From positions 1 to 30,932 of the forward strand of contig JAJOHG010000302.1 in assembly GCA_021029095.1 (NCBI GenBank): a stretch of 30,932 nucleotides of DNA, read 5' to 3'. A program made the translations under genes and the position numbers. The stretch comes from Phellopilus nigrolimitatus (lineage: Eukaryota; Basidiomycota; Agaricomycetes; Hymenochaetales; Hymenochaetaceae). Under the pieces are notes generated by a model. It did not search any database, was not told the origin of the DNA, and saw nothing but the letters and a program-made list of their open reading frames with translations. Each line of letters starts with the position of its first letter. Position 1 is the first letter of the stretch. Positions 1-9,043 of this stretch are shown here, piece after piece.

Positions 1-1
1 A

Positions 2-620
2 CTGATCAACAACGCCGGCGTTATGTATAACTTCGCCAAAGCTCCAAATCCCACGGACGACATTAAGGCTTTCCAAGAGAAGCTTTGGTCTGCAGGTACA
101 CCAGAGGAGTCCAGCAAGACGTTTCACGTGTCTACGTCACAGCCGTGTACTACACAACCGTCGCCTTCCTCGAGCTCCTCGATGCATGCGGCATCGCCTG
201 ACGAGCCGATGAGTCAAATGATCACAATGATCTCGAGTATCGGCGAGTTTCGGCGCGTCGAGTTCGTGCTCAGTATCTCGTACTCCGCGAGCAAGGCTGT
301 GTCGAACCATGTCGGAAAGCTCCCTGCAAAAAGCACTCAAATGATGGAAGATCCGCAGCGACGTATATGAATTTGCTCTAGTGATTAACCTGCAAGAGAT
401 TATACTGAACATTCTTTGCGAGTAGAAATGACCGCAAGCCTCGTCGGTGACGGCGTTCGACCAGACCAGGTTCCGTTTGTTTGGGCCTACCTCAGGACAT
501 GGGTGAACTTGCACTCTTCCTTGTGAACAAGGCGGGCGCGTACGTGAGCGGCAGGATGCATATCACGGACGGGGCCGACTTCGGCTGTTCTCTAGCTCGT
601 TCTGAGAAAGTAGTGAATGG
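2..620 (+). pseudogene. Short-chain dehydrogenase/reductase remnant (copy A), 5' end outside window
   Basis: Classical SDR landmarks are visible: the NNAG motif at 8-19, the catalytic YSASK motif at 281-295, and a C-terminal stretch ending near AYVSGRMHITDG (about 525-575). An intact enzyme would be a cytosolic NAD(P)H-dependent oxidoreductase. NNAG and YSASK share a frame, but the stretch between them (about 130-205) only reads as SDR in another frame, so two compensating shifts are present. The frame then stops at 368-370, and the C-terminal part (about 425-610) lies in other frames. I therefore call it decayed. Uncorrected sequence errors could explain part of this. The substrate cannot be inferred. 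The N-terminal cofactor-binding part lies upstream of the window. Confidence 0.75.
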
Positions 621-1247
621 ATCCTATGAATGAAAGCAGTTGCGATAGGGGCAAAAAGCAGGATGCTAAACACGACTGACTTCATTTTGGATAACATGAG
701 GGGTGCACTGTCGGGTCGGGCAACAAATTGCCTGGATTCCCGTCGTCCAGCTCAAGCGTAAGCCGTAGCAGTGCACTTCATCATATTCTTTGCCTTTTTT
801 GCTTCCTTCAAATTTTGCGCACACCCTGAATAACTCGTATGCACCGACCAGTCCTTTCCTTGAGACACAACACATTGACCACGCATTTTACCTTTTCCCG
901 TCCAATATCCTCAAAGCAACACCTGATGTCAACTAAAGGAAAAATCAATAACCTGAAGAAGATGGGTTTCAAGTCGACGCTATTATATTAGAAAGTAGTA
1001 GTTTGTATGCATTATCAGACATACATTACAGTGAGGTTGGAGTCATACAAACTGCAATGTACAATTGTAATGCAGTAACAAAGCTTTTTGCCCCTTTGCT
1101 GCACCTTGCAACCAACATATCGACTGTCGCGAGTTACGAGTTGGTAACAGGCACACTGTTGCAATGTAGCAATGGCAAAAGACATGTCCATTGCCATGTC
1201 TTACACAAGCTTGCAAACACTCTTGAATACTGCAATTTATTAAACAG
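621..1247. other. Intergenic, conserved between copies; no gene seen
   Basis: This stretch lies between the dehydrogenase remnant and the leucine-rich gene. It aligns with copy B in two blocks (about 8790-8997 and 13721-14120) separated by the transposon. A reading frame at 1003-1287 looks open in copy A but is broken by indels at the matching place in copy B, so I do not treat it as a gene. The roughly 300 bp just upstream of the leucine-rich gene are strongly conserved and probably contain its promoter. Confidence 0.6.
838..845. other. Empty target site of the 4.7-kb element (TATGCACC, single copy)
   Basis: The 8-mer TATGCACC occurs once here. At the matching position in copy B it occurs twice (8990-8997 and 13721-13728), bracketing the element. 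The flanks agree on both sides: ACACCCTG shortly before it and a variant of ACTAGTCC shortly after. There is no excision footprint. Confidence 0.85.
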
Positions 1248-1256
1248 TATATGTAA
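1248..1256 (+). promoter_or_regulatory. Possible TATA-like element of leucine-rich gene A
   Basis: TATATGTAA lies about 40 bp before the start codon at 1290. It aligns with a better TATA box (TATAAAAG, 14121-14128) in copy B. The copy A version is degenerate. Confidence 0.35.
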
Positions 1257-1289
1257 TTTCATGCACCAAAAGTGTTTTCAGTATTAACA

Positions 1290-2234
1290 ATGACGACTCC
1301 TTCACACCTACCAAAACATTGGTCCATACAAGCAGGGGTGCTTTCTATCAGTGATGTAGCCCTTGATCAAATGACCAAGCAGCATCGGCACATGCCAAAT
1401 GCAGTGCAGCTTCCAGATGTGCACACTCTGTGTCTAGACACCTCGGACCCTTTTGGGTTTATGGGTATGCATCATTACACCGTGGAACTTCCTGCACTCC
1501 GGTGTATTGTGCTTGAAAAAGAAGTGGATCTTGACCGGGTCATTGAATGCTGTCTGGATAGACATGGGCAACAAGTACGCGAGGTTGAAATCGGGGAGAG
1601 CTTGCCTTCCCACAGCTCCGACCCGAACTTCTTTTCCAGGCTTATGAAGACCTGTTCGAATGTCGAGACACTGCATTTCCCAATCCCCTGGGTGCAGGCC
1701 CAATTCTGCAATGAGGGAATCGAGCCATTCCCCAACCTGAGGAATCTCAGGTTGCATTTGTCCGAAGATGCACATGAGGAGAATTGGTACCTGTCCAAAG
1801 ATGCACATGGAGAGAATTGGCACCTGTCCGAGGATGCACATGAGGAGAATTGGTCTGGAGTTCTAAGCTACTTCAATGCCTTACTAGAGGGATATTCAAA
1901 GCTCCAACGTGTTAAGAAGATTGAGCTGCATGGAGCTGTGTCGGCTTCGTTTGTGAACAATATGAAACACGAAATGATCTACTGGGCAGATATGGGTGGT
2001 ATTGAAATCTCCTGCAATGACCCAGCAGCTGCTTCGGCCCTAGAACAGGTAAGTTTTGCAAATTATTGTACCATTATTCCATTGTCACTTGTGATTAAAT
2101 TATGACTTACATAAACCCCTTATTTATAGGTACAAGAAGCAGTACAGTCACAGTATACAGACGATCAGCTAGGGAGGTTCTTATCTAATAAAATCTACAA
2201 TAGTGGAAACTGGCAAATTAAACGTAGTCAGTAA
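1290..2234 (+). CDS. Orphan leucine-rich (LRR/F-box-C-terminus-like) protein, copy A
   Basis: Two exons (1290-2048 and 2130-2234) joined across a GTAAGT...TATAG intron give 287 residues, with the join in frame. I chose the ATG at 1290 because copy B has an ATG at the same place. I do not recognise a named family. Short amphipathic strands recur (LRCIVLEK, VREVEIGE, VETLHFPI, LRNLRLHL, VKKIELHG, GGIEISC), as in the leucine-rich half of fungal F-box proteins, but no F-box is visible at the N-terminus. No signal peptide or membrane segment is evident. The protein differs from copy B mainly by a threefold 11-residue repeat. An adaptor or protein-binding role is inference only. The following UTR has AATAAA near 2425. 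Confidence 0.75.
1758..1856 (+). repeat. 33-bp coding minisatellite, three units
   Basis: Three in-frame 33-bp units at 1758-1790, 1791-1823 and 1824-1856 encode variants of LSEDAHEENWY. The paralogue in copy B has one diverged unit (LSGDANERDWS), so the array expanded in copy A after duplication. Confidence 0.9.
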
Positions 2235-3110
2235 GGAACAAAAATAGTGGTAGAGAAAATACAAAACTGAGGTGCGCATAGATAATCAGTTGCAATATAT
2301 ATATACATTCTGAGCCTGAAAACAAACTCTGTGAGACTCCCCAAAGTTCTCTTTTGTTCATTTTTATTGCTTGAGGCTTTGATGAAAGTCCATTCTGGTC
2401 TAAGTAACTGTGATTCTAAACCAAGAATAAATGCATTTGATATCTCGGTCGCGGGTCTTTGAGGCTTCGTATTCAGTGCTCCGCCATTTCACACATATTG
2501 CACACGGCACATCAACTCTTGTGCCAACACAGCATACCAGGAATGCTTGAAGCCGTTCTTGCCTCAGCGCAGATCAATGTCGATCATGGACTCACCTCGG
2601 CTAGCATAAGCTCCAGCCATTGGGTTGGTACCACCTCTCCACGGCCAGTCAGTGCGACCCAAAACTCATTTATACAACAGAGATGGCTCATATGTATTTA
2701 AAATATATTTACAAGATGCACATAAGCAGATCTTAGAAAATATGGGGCGCGAAATCACAACCTCCAGAGAAGACTTGCGTTGTCGCGAACGCCGCAATGC
2801 AAGTTCTGGGATGAGAAAGGTAGGTTTAATTCAACAGCAAGAGGACCTGCGTCGTAAGCGAAGAAGGCGTGCGGTATGTCTGTGATAAGCTTTCTAGCAC
2901 CGAGTTCAATTTTACAATTGTAAGGAGCAGTTGTCATGCGCGCGGTTGCGAAAAGCTTTCTAGCTCCAAGTTTTCTTTAATGATTGTAAGGAGCAAATTT
3001 CATGCAACGACTACCTCTCGCGCATGTCGGGGTGGACTTATTTCCTCGAACATTATATTTCTTCCTGAGCCTTTTGGTTTAATCCGTCTCGCCTTCTTCG
3101 ATCTTGGAAA
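2235..3110. other. Intergenic, duplicated in copy B; no convincing gene
   Basis: This holds the 3' flank of leucine-rich gene A and then conserved, partly AT-rich DNA matching about 15048-15851. Short open frames here are not preserved between the copies. The 66-bp tandem repeat at 2887-3018 lies inside. Confidence 0.5.
2887..3018. repeat. 66-bp tandem duplication, two diverged units
   Basis: Units at 2887-2952 and 2953-3018 share AAGCTTTCTAGC at the start and ATTGTAAGGAGCA further in, at a constant 66-bp offset. Copy B has a single unit near 15676-15740. Confidence 0.75.
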
Positions 3111-3275
3111 TCACAACTTCCAGTGTCGGATCTTTTCATTTCCTTCGACATACATAGTCCATTCGTCATCAGCATCCATGTGCATTACGCATGAGAAATC
3201 ATGAAGACACCAAAAATCCCCATAGACAAAAATGAAAAGCCAAAAGAGATAAATAAACGTAAGTAGATGTGTCAT
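3111..3275 (-). CDS. Candidate 54-aa small protein with hydrophobic N-terminus, copy A
   Basis: The minus strand has an ATG at 3275-3273 and runs open to TGA at 3113-3111. The protein starts MTHLLTFIYLFWLFIFVYG, a strongly hydrophobic segment that would fit a signal anchor or signal peptide. A polar tail follows (MHMDADDEWTMYVEGNEKI) with two cysteines between. The matching ORF in copy B (15852-16016) has the same length with no indels and four amino-acid differences (T2A, L5I, D20E, H51R). Flanking non-coding DNA is similarly conserved, so selection is not proven. It lies about 130 bp beyond the MFS stop codon on the same strand and could instead be MFS 3' UTR. No family recognised. Confidence 0.4.
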   Translation of the reverse strand: MTHLLTFIYLFWLFIFVYGDFWCLHDFSCVMHMDADDEWTMYVEGNEKIRHWKL

Positions 3276-3406
3276 ATCAAAGTAAGTTCGTGAAATCGTA
3301 ATGCCGGGCCCATCTAGTAGCTACAGTAATGCGACAGATACATGTGATATGCGGGATGCGTCCTGTTTTTCTTTCCTTTTCCCAATGTCGTTTAGAAGAT
3401 TTCTAT

Positions 3407-5784
3407 TCAAGTCGACGCAGCAAGCGGAGTCCTCTCGTTGCTCGGCCGCACAGAAGGCGTCGGCGCGCCGGAGGAATCCACCTCCTTCGTCTGCTTCAGT
3501 CCGCGCTCGATGGACCGCTTCAGCGAGTACTCGCGCAGCATCATCACTGCAGAAAAAAAACGTAACCGCACGGAGTAAGCGCTTCAATCTCATCAGTTTA
3601 TGACAGAAGAACGAAAAACGCACCAAAGACCAGCCCCACGAAGGCGATCGGCACGGAGACGATGTAGATCGTCGCGAGGCTGCGCGTGTACGCGTGCAGG
3701 ACCTGCTCGCGCAGCGTAACGGGCTCGATCTTCGACAAGCCCGTGTAGTCTGCGATCCCAGACCCCGCGGGCGTGTAGCCCGCGACGCGCGCGATCCGCC
3801 TCTTCAACTCCGTCGCGAAGATTGTGTCGCCGACGGAGATGCCGACCGTGCCGCCGAGCGTCCTAGAGAGTGAGCGCGTGTCAGCGAGCCGCTCCGGGGT
3901 AAGAAGAAGCTCTAAAGCAGAAACGCACCGTATGAGCTCGAAGGTTGTCGTGCTGGTGGCCATGTCCTTCATCGGCATGGCTGCCTGAAGGCCAATGAGC
4001 GGTGGATTGAAGAGACATCCGATGCCAAGACCCGCAACGAGGAGCCAGATCTCCTGCTTCGCCGCGCCCGTGTTTTCTTCCAACATGGTCATAAGGCCCT
4101 AAATCACAAGCAGAGATTGGCACAAGAACAACACGATTGAAAAAAGTGGATGTGCACAAAGCCAAGTGTCATGACGGCCCACCCGATCCACATCACAGGA
4201 CGGTACCGCCCCGTCTTGCTCACGATAACGCCGCTCACGATCGCCATCAACGAGGAGCCCAGCGAGAGCGGTAGCTGGCGCACGCCCGCCATCGTCGCAT
4301 TAGAGCCGAGCACCTGGAAGTACAACGGCACGTAGTAGCTAGCGCTAAAGAACGTGAACGAGTGCAGCAGCGCGGTCAGCAGAATCGCGGTCGTCGTGCG
4401 CGTGCGGAACAGGCGTGGCGGGATGATCGGCTGCTTCGACGTGAAGTACTCGTTGACGCCGCCCAGGACGATGAGCGCGCCGCCGACGATTAGCGGCGCG
4501 AGCGTCTGAGGCGCAACCCACCCGCGCGCGGCGGTCTCCGCGCTCTGGAAGCCGACGAGCACGAGTACGATCCCGCCGATGAAGAGCCCGAGCCCGAGGA
4601 AGTCGAACGTTGAAGCGACCTCGCGCACGGTGTGCCGCCTGGTCGGGTTGAGGTGCAGGAAGAAGAAAAGGATGACGGCAGCTGCGCCGCCCGTGGGGAG
4701 ATTGATCCAGAAACACCAGCGCCAGGATACGTGGTCGGCGAAGACGCCACCGACGAGCGGGCCGATAACACTAGCGATGCCCCATGTGGCGCTAATGAAG
4801 CCACCGTACTTCCCTCGCTCTTCAAGGGAGGCTAGAAACGTATAAGTATTTTGGCGAATGGAGAAAAATGAAGGAAAAGGCATACTAATGTCGGAAATGG
4901 TGACCATAACCATTTGGATAATCCCGCCACCCCCGATGCCTTGTAATCCACGACCTGTGAACAGAAGCAATAATCAGAATAGATAATTAGAAATACACAC
5001 GTATGAATAAACTTACATAGGGCGAGCCAGATGAAAGTCTGTGCTGCACCGCACAAGGCAGAACCCAACAAGAAAATGGAGATGGAGAAAAAGAGGATTG
5101 GCTTGCGACCGATGATGTCGGAAAGTTTTCCATATAACGGACTCAAGCCTGCGTAAGACGTGTGAGTAAATTGGGAAGAGAAATGCACAATTTAGTCTTA
5201 CATGCGGACACTGCGGAAATTGACAGAATCAGTGACAGATACTATGAGATGAAGGAGAGTACGCACTTAAGAGGTATGCAGTGCCGACCCAACTATACCC
5301 AGATGCACCGCCAATATCTCTGATGATCGTAGGAAGCGCGACTGCAGCGATTGTCTGGTCCAGAGCAGCCAGAAAGACTGGATTGAGTTATGAGACTGTG
5401 TATAAAGTATAAAAAGAGAAACTCGGGACAAACCTGTCAACATGAGGCTATATGCGCGTTAGATACTTAATCATTGAAATGACGACGACGCGGAACTTAC
5501 CCAGGAAAGACAATCTTCATGTTACTGCGAGCGATGAAAAGTCAGCGAAAACTCAAGACAGAGAAATGACCGACACACTTGTGGGGAATTGCTTGTACTT
5601 CAGCATCCTGCCAGGTTGAGCCAGGAGCTTGCCTTTGGTCGCCGTCCTTCTCGACATCGGCAGGATCTACTGGATTTGGATTTAGAATTCTTGGGACCTC
5701 CTCTGCGAGAGTGTTCCGGTCGGCGTCTGCAAGGTTGCGGGTCGCAGAGCCTGCTTGGGGATGGTCGTGGTTGCTGACAGACAT
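3407..5784 (-). CDS. MFS drug:H+ antiporter, 14-TM (DHA2) type, copy A
   Basis: Eleven exons on the minus strand: 5579-5784, 5501-5524, 5434-5447, 5267-5377, 5202-5210, 5017-5148, 4886-4954, 4158-4831, 3929-4098, 3624-3862, 3407-3546. They sum to 1788 nt, giving 595 residues with all joins in frame. Family marks are a polar N-terminus (about 70 aa), [15 protein letters not shown] (about 86-100), motif [11 protein letters not shown] (about 128-137), [32 protein letters not shown] and a C-terminal [16 protein letters not shown]. Such proteins export small molecules across the plasma membrane; the substrate is unknown. Three microexons (24, 14 and 9 nt) are needed to keep the first helices in frame. 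The neighbouring dehydrogenase remnant hints at a former metabolite-detoxification set. The gene appears intact and is a close paralogue of 16148-18527. Confidence 0.9.
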
Positions 5785-5835
5785 GGGGAGCTGAGGGCTG
5801 AGGGAACGACGGACATGAAGAAGCCGAAGGTAGGG

Positions 5836-5848
5836 TATATATATATAT
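5836..5848 (-). promoter_or_regulatory. TATA-rich core promoter of MFS gene A
   Basis: A run of alternating TA lies about 50-65 bp upstream of the minus-strand start codon at 5784. A matching run is present upstream of copy B (18566-18575). Confidence 0.45.
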
Positions 5849-5861
5849 CCTGTCGGTGTGG

Positions 5862-6205
5862 CACTGGAAAATCATCGAAGTGGCGTCCGGGTCCGATGAA
5901 CGAATGCGGCACAAAGAGGCGCGCAATAAGTCACGGGAGTAGGCCGCGACGTTCCGAAATGGACTCGCCTTGAGTCCTTCAAGTTAAGTTCGAGCTTGAC
6001 TAGACTGACTCCATGTGTACCCTCCCCACCAGGAAAAAATACACAGGAGGATATTATGCAAGTAGACCAAAGTAACTCTTACTAAGAACCACAGGTCCTC
6101 TAAAAGGGAGACCTCTAATGATGAGTGACAGATTCGATGTTGAGTTCGAAGTGCGGGGAAATACCGTTCTATCTCAGATTCTCAACGAATCGTCGGCCAC
6201 GCGTT
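5862..6205. other. Intergenic spacer after copy A; nothing recognised
   Basis: This begins where similarity to copy B ends and runs to the MITE target duplication. Only short open frames occur, with no recognisable protein content. Confidence 0.4.
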
Positions 6206-6653
6206 CGACGTACTAGGGCTCCGCACCGTAACCGTAATTACGGTTTACGGCCGTACCGTATACGGTCCCGTAACCGTATCGTAAGCGCCTCAAATTTTTC
6301 AAAATACGGATCGTAAGTTACAGGCAGTGTCCGTAACGATGTGACACTTCAAGTGCCGTATACGGCCCCTGCTATATGTCATGAGATTCGAGTATCTGGT
6401 GCTTGCAGTGAGTTAAATTACATTATGAGGTGCCAATATAGCTGAAATAAATAACTTGCTGCATTGTGAATCGTCCGTAGCTGCTTGAAAACGGATGTCA
6501 AGACCGTAAATTACGGATTACGGCCGTACCGTATTTGGACCGTATCCGTACCGTAAGTGGGCATTGTTCACCTTCATACGGGCCGTGTATGTACGGATCG
6601 TATCCGTAAACGGGACTGTGCTATACGGTCGTAACCGTTTACCTACGACGTAC
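6206..6653. mobile_element. 432-bp hAT-like MITE with 8-bp target duplication
   Basis: The 8-mer CGACGTAC occurs at 6206-6213 and 6646-6653. The element between them (6214-6645) begins TAGGGCTCC, and its other end reads TAGGTAAAC on the opposite strand, so terminal inversion is short. Both subterminal zones (about 6226-6310 and 6505-6640) are packed with CCGTA / TACGG words, including a shared TTACGGCCGTACCGTA; the centre is AT-rich. An 8-bp target duplication, TAG-type ends and GC-rich subterminal palindromes fit non-autonomous hAT elements. There is no coding capacity. It sits about 115 bp upstream of the Spc34-like start codon. Confidence 0.7.
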
Positions 6654-6676
6654 GCACGCGCCCGCGATGGATGTAT

Positions 6677-6682
6677 CACGTG
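6677..6682. promoter_or_regulatory. CACGTG E-box upstream of Spc34-like gene
   Basis: A TCACGTGA palindrome lies about 90 bp before the ATG at 6770, between it and the MITE. CACGTG is bound by Cbf1/bHLH factors in fungi; a role here is a guess. Confidence 0.25.
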
Positions 6683-6769
6683 ACACAACGCTCGCATGTC
6701 GTAAGCCGCAAACCTCACTGTAACGCGTCGGACTTGCACGCGCGTCTTATCATCTCCCTCGTCGCCGAC

Positions 6770-7320
6770 ATGACGTCGCTCCTCGACCACATCGACCGCT
6801 TCTCCTACGCCGCCCAGTCCATCCAGTCGTCTGCCCGCCACGCATCCACCTCCTCCACCGCGCCGTCCTCAGCACCCCGCTCGGCGACCTTGCCCGCGAC
6901 GTCGACGCCTCCGAGCTCGGGCTTTTCACTCTCGCTGCCCAGCCCGCCCACGCAGCACATGCAGGCGCGGCCGCCTCGGGTGCGCACGCCGCCGCACCCG
7001 TCGCGCAGAAGGCGGAGGTCGTGCACGTCGAGTTTCCCGGCGCAACCCCGCTGCGCCGGCCCCGCGCCTGGCTCGAGAAGGAGAAGGATCCTGAGGTGTA
7101 CACGGAGGCGGCGTTGAAGTACCTCGACCGCTAGTGAGCAGGCCGTCAGGCATGCCTTGGCCATCCACATGTTGTATCCATCCGGCCAATGCCCCGCGCC
7201 TGTCAGGAGGTCGATTCTATCGTCGAGTGTCTCAACACGCTTCGGAGCGACATCGCCAAGCTGAAGAGCAAGTCCGTTCGTCGGATTTGGTCGGCTACGC
7301 TAGTAACCTACACAAAGTAG
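6770..7320 (+). pseudogene. DASH complex subunit Spc34-like gene, broken
   Basis: The start reads MTSLLDHIDRFSYAAQSIQS. A frameshift around 6828-6840 is then needed to continue with PPRIHLLHRAVLSTPLGDLA, RDVDASELGLFTL and PRAWLEKEKDPEVY up to KYLDR, where the frame meets TAG at 7131. The expected continuation SIRPMPRACQEVDSIVECLN is found further on (about 7170-7228) and runs to TAG at 7318-7320. A GTGAGC donor sits at the break, but I find no AG acceptor in the right place. The layout (PPxIF-like segment, 'LxRDxDxxELGLF', 'SIRPMPRA', short coiled tail) resembles Spc34, which couples kinetochores to microtubules as part of the DASH ring. Both lesions could be sequence errors. Family assignment is from memory of conserved blocks. 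Confidence 0.5.
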
Positions 7321-8224
7321 CCAGAAATGAGGATTTCTGACCTATCCAGTGTGTAGTGTAGAGATGTTTATCCCAAGTAATGCAGCTAGTCAAGCGCATT
7401 ATGATGTAAGGATTATTCCTTGTATTGCATAGCAGGCTTTAGACTTCCTACCTTATGATTAGGACATGCTGTGTGAGATTGAGATAAGAACATGGTTTGG
7501 ATATGTGGGGGGTTAGCGAAGCGCGTGTGATTAGTCAGATCGAAATGGTGAGGTCATCGGACTTAGCCAAAATTTGACGTGCGTCGTCAGTGTACCGCTG
7601 ATTCGTTTTGCTCGCAACAGCGGTTTAGATCGACTTTCAGCGGGCTATTGACTGACAGAATGAAATATATATTGTTCATAAGCACCTTCCTCCTCCCTTT
7701 GTGTCCTGTTCTTAGCATGTCTGTCGTATTCCGTCTGTGGTAATAATTAGAATGGAAGATAAACGAAGAGCATATATGTCCATTATCGTGAGTGCCTCGC
7801 TCCTAGATGCTGCTTCTCCTGCCTCTTTCGGTGAGCCATGATTGTAGCTAATCCTCCTCCTTGTTTTATATTGACTCGGATTCAGACTCCTACTTTATTT
7901 TGACAGCGGCGCACTCGCAGCATCTGAGCGTTGAACACTGAACAATACCTCCGAGCGGCGAACCCACATTACATTCTAATTATAATAAGCCTAAGGAATA
8001 AGCCCTAGAAAGCATTTACTCGGCCAGCCACACGCTTGCCAATCCGCTGCCCAATCGCAGCGGATAGTTCCAGGTATCATAAAGGCACTCTTCGGCAATA
8101 TCCTATTATCCTATTTTCCGAGGACACCACTCACAATGTCACTGTAAATCGAGTCATTGTTTAGTGTGGAAGGAAAAGTAGCGCAGGTACAGTCAATTTC
8201 GAACTCGTTCTATCCGCATACGCT
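7321..8224. other. Intergenic, about 900 bp, no gene seen
   Basis: AT-moderate DNA with no long frames, no tRNA-like boxes and no clear repeats. The N-terminal start of dehydrogenase copy B may lie near 8136 (ACAATGTCACTG), but no coding match is visible before about 8225. Confidence 0.4.
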
Positions 8225-8790
8225 AAGCACAGGCACTGGTATCGAGTTATTGGGACCGCGTTAGAGAACAATGGGGAGACCGTGTACATCCTGGGATGAC
8301 GCTTGGGAGTGTTGGAGAAAGCTGCGAAGGGACACGTTGTAAGTGCATATATACCTTCCTATAAACCCCTTCCGACTCACCATCATTGTTTGTTCAGAAA
8401 TACGAAAAGCTGATTCCACTGCTGTGTGACATCACTTCCCGAGAGAACCTGCTTTCTGTGAAATTCGGGCGTCACTCTGACCACAACCTGGTTTTGATAA
8501 TTTTAATCGGTGGCAGGTCGTTGAGACCATCAGGCAATAGCAAGGTTTTAGCATTGTGAACTCCGCCGTTATGTATAACTTCGCCAAAGCTCCAGATCCC
8601 ATGGACGACATTAAGGCTTTCCAAGAGAAGCTTTGGTCTGCAGGTACAATAGAGGAGTTCACCAAGACGTTCGACATGAGCGTCACTGCCGTGTATCACA
8701 CCCGTCGCCTTCCTCGAGCTCCTCGATGCAGGCAGCATTCCCTGACGAGCCGAAGTTGTTCTGAGAAAGCAGTGAATGGATAAACAGTCG
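8225..8790 (+). pseudogene. Short-chain dehydrogenase remnant, copy B (internally deleted)
   Basis: Fragments of an SDR appear in order. A decayed glycine-rich TGTGI segment sits near 8232-8245. TALENNGETVYILG (about 8257-8298) is followed at once by TGA. RLGVLEKAAKGHV then runs to an intron (GTAAGTGC...TTCAG, about 8341-8398). KYEKLIPLLCDITSRENLLS follows, then MYNFAKAPDPMDDIKAFQEK (8571-8630), and the sequence jumps near 8700-8760 to the extreme C-terminal end. The YSASK catalytic segment present in copy A is missing through a deletion of several hundred bp. The nonsense codon, frameshifts and deletion make this clearly non-functional. It shows what the part of copy A outside the window probably looked like. 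Confidence 0.8.
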
Positions 8791-8989
8791 CGATAGGGGC
8801 AAAAAGGAGGAAACTAAATACGGCTGACTTCGTTTCGGATAACATGAAGGATGCATTGTCGGGTCGGGCAACAAATTGCCTGAATTCTCGTCGTCCAGCT
8901 CAAGCGTAAGCCGTAGGGACCAGTGCACTCCATCATGCTCTCTGCAATCTTCGCTTCTTTCAAATTTTGCGCACACCCTGGATCACAGG

Positions 8990-8997
8990 TATGCACC
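8990..8997. repeat. Left target-site duplication TATGCACC
   Basis: Direct repeat with 13721-13728, immediately outside the left inverted terminus. The empty site in copy A has one copy. Confidence 0.85.
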
Positions 8998-8999
8998 TT

Positions 9000-9021
9000 T
9001 GACGGTCGTTACTGGACAAAA
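9000..9021 (+). repeat. Left terminal inverted repeat
   Basis: Pairs with 13699-13720 in inverted orientation: TGACGGTCG is identical, followed by TA and GGACAAAA with three mismatches in the middle. Confidence 0.8.
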
Positions 9022-9043
9022 TAGTGGAGTTAGACTTGAGATA

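Larger units (their letters stand above)
1..5861. repeat. Segmental duplication, copy A (SDR-LRR-MFS module)
   Basis: This segment matches 8225-18590 in the same orientation and gene order: dehydrogenase remnant, leucine-rich gene, small minus-strand ORF, MFS gene, together with the non-coding DNA between them. The left end lies outside the window. The right end falls about 75 bp upstream of the MFS start codon, at about 5861, where similarity to copy B stops just after the shared word GTCGG(T/C)GTGG. Copy A lacks the 4.7-kb element found in copy B. It carries its own small tandem expansions at 1758-1856 and 2887-3018. Seen directly by comparing the two stretches by eye; percent identity was not computed. 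Confidence 0.9.

Noticed and set aside
1003..1287. 94-codon frame upstream of leucine-rich gene A
   Set aside because: It has no start ATG and is broken by indels at the matching position in copy B, although the DNA is otherwise well conserved.
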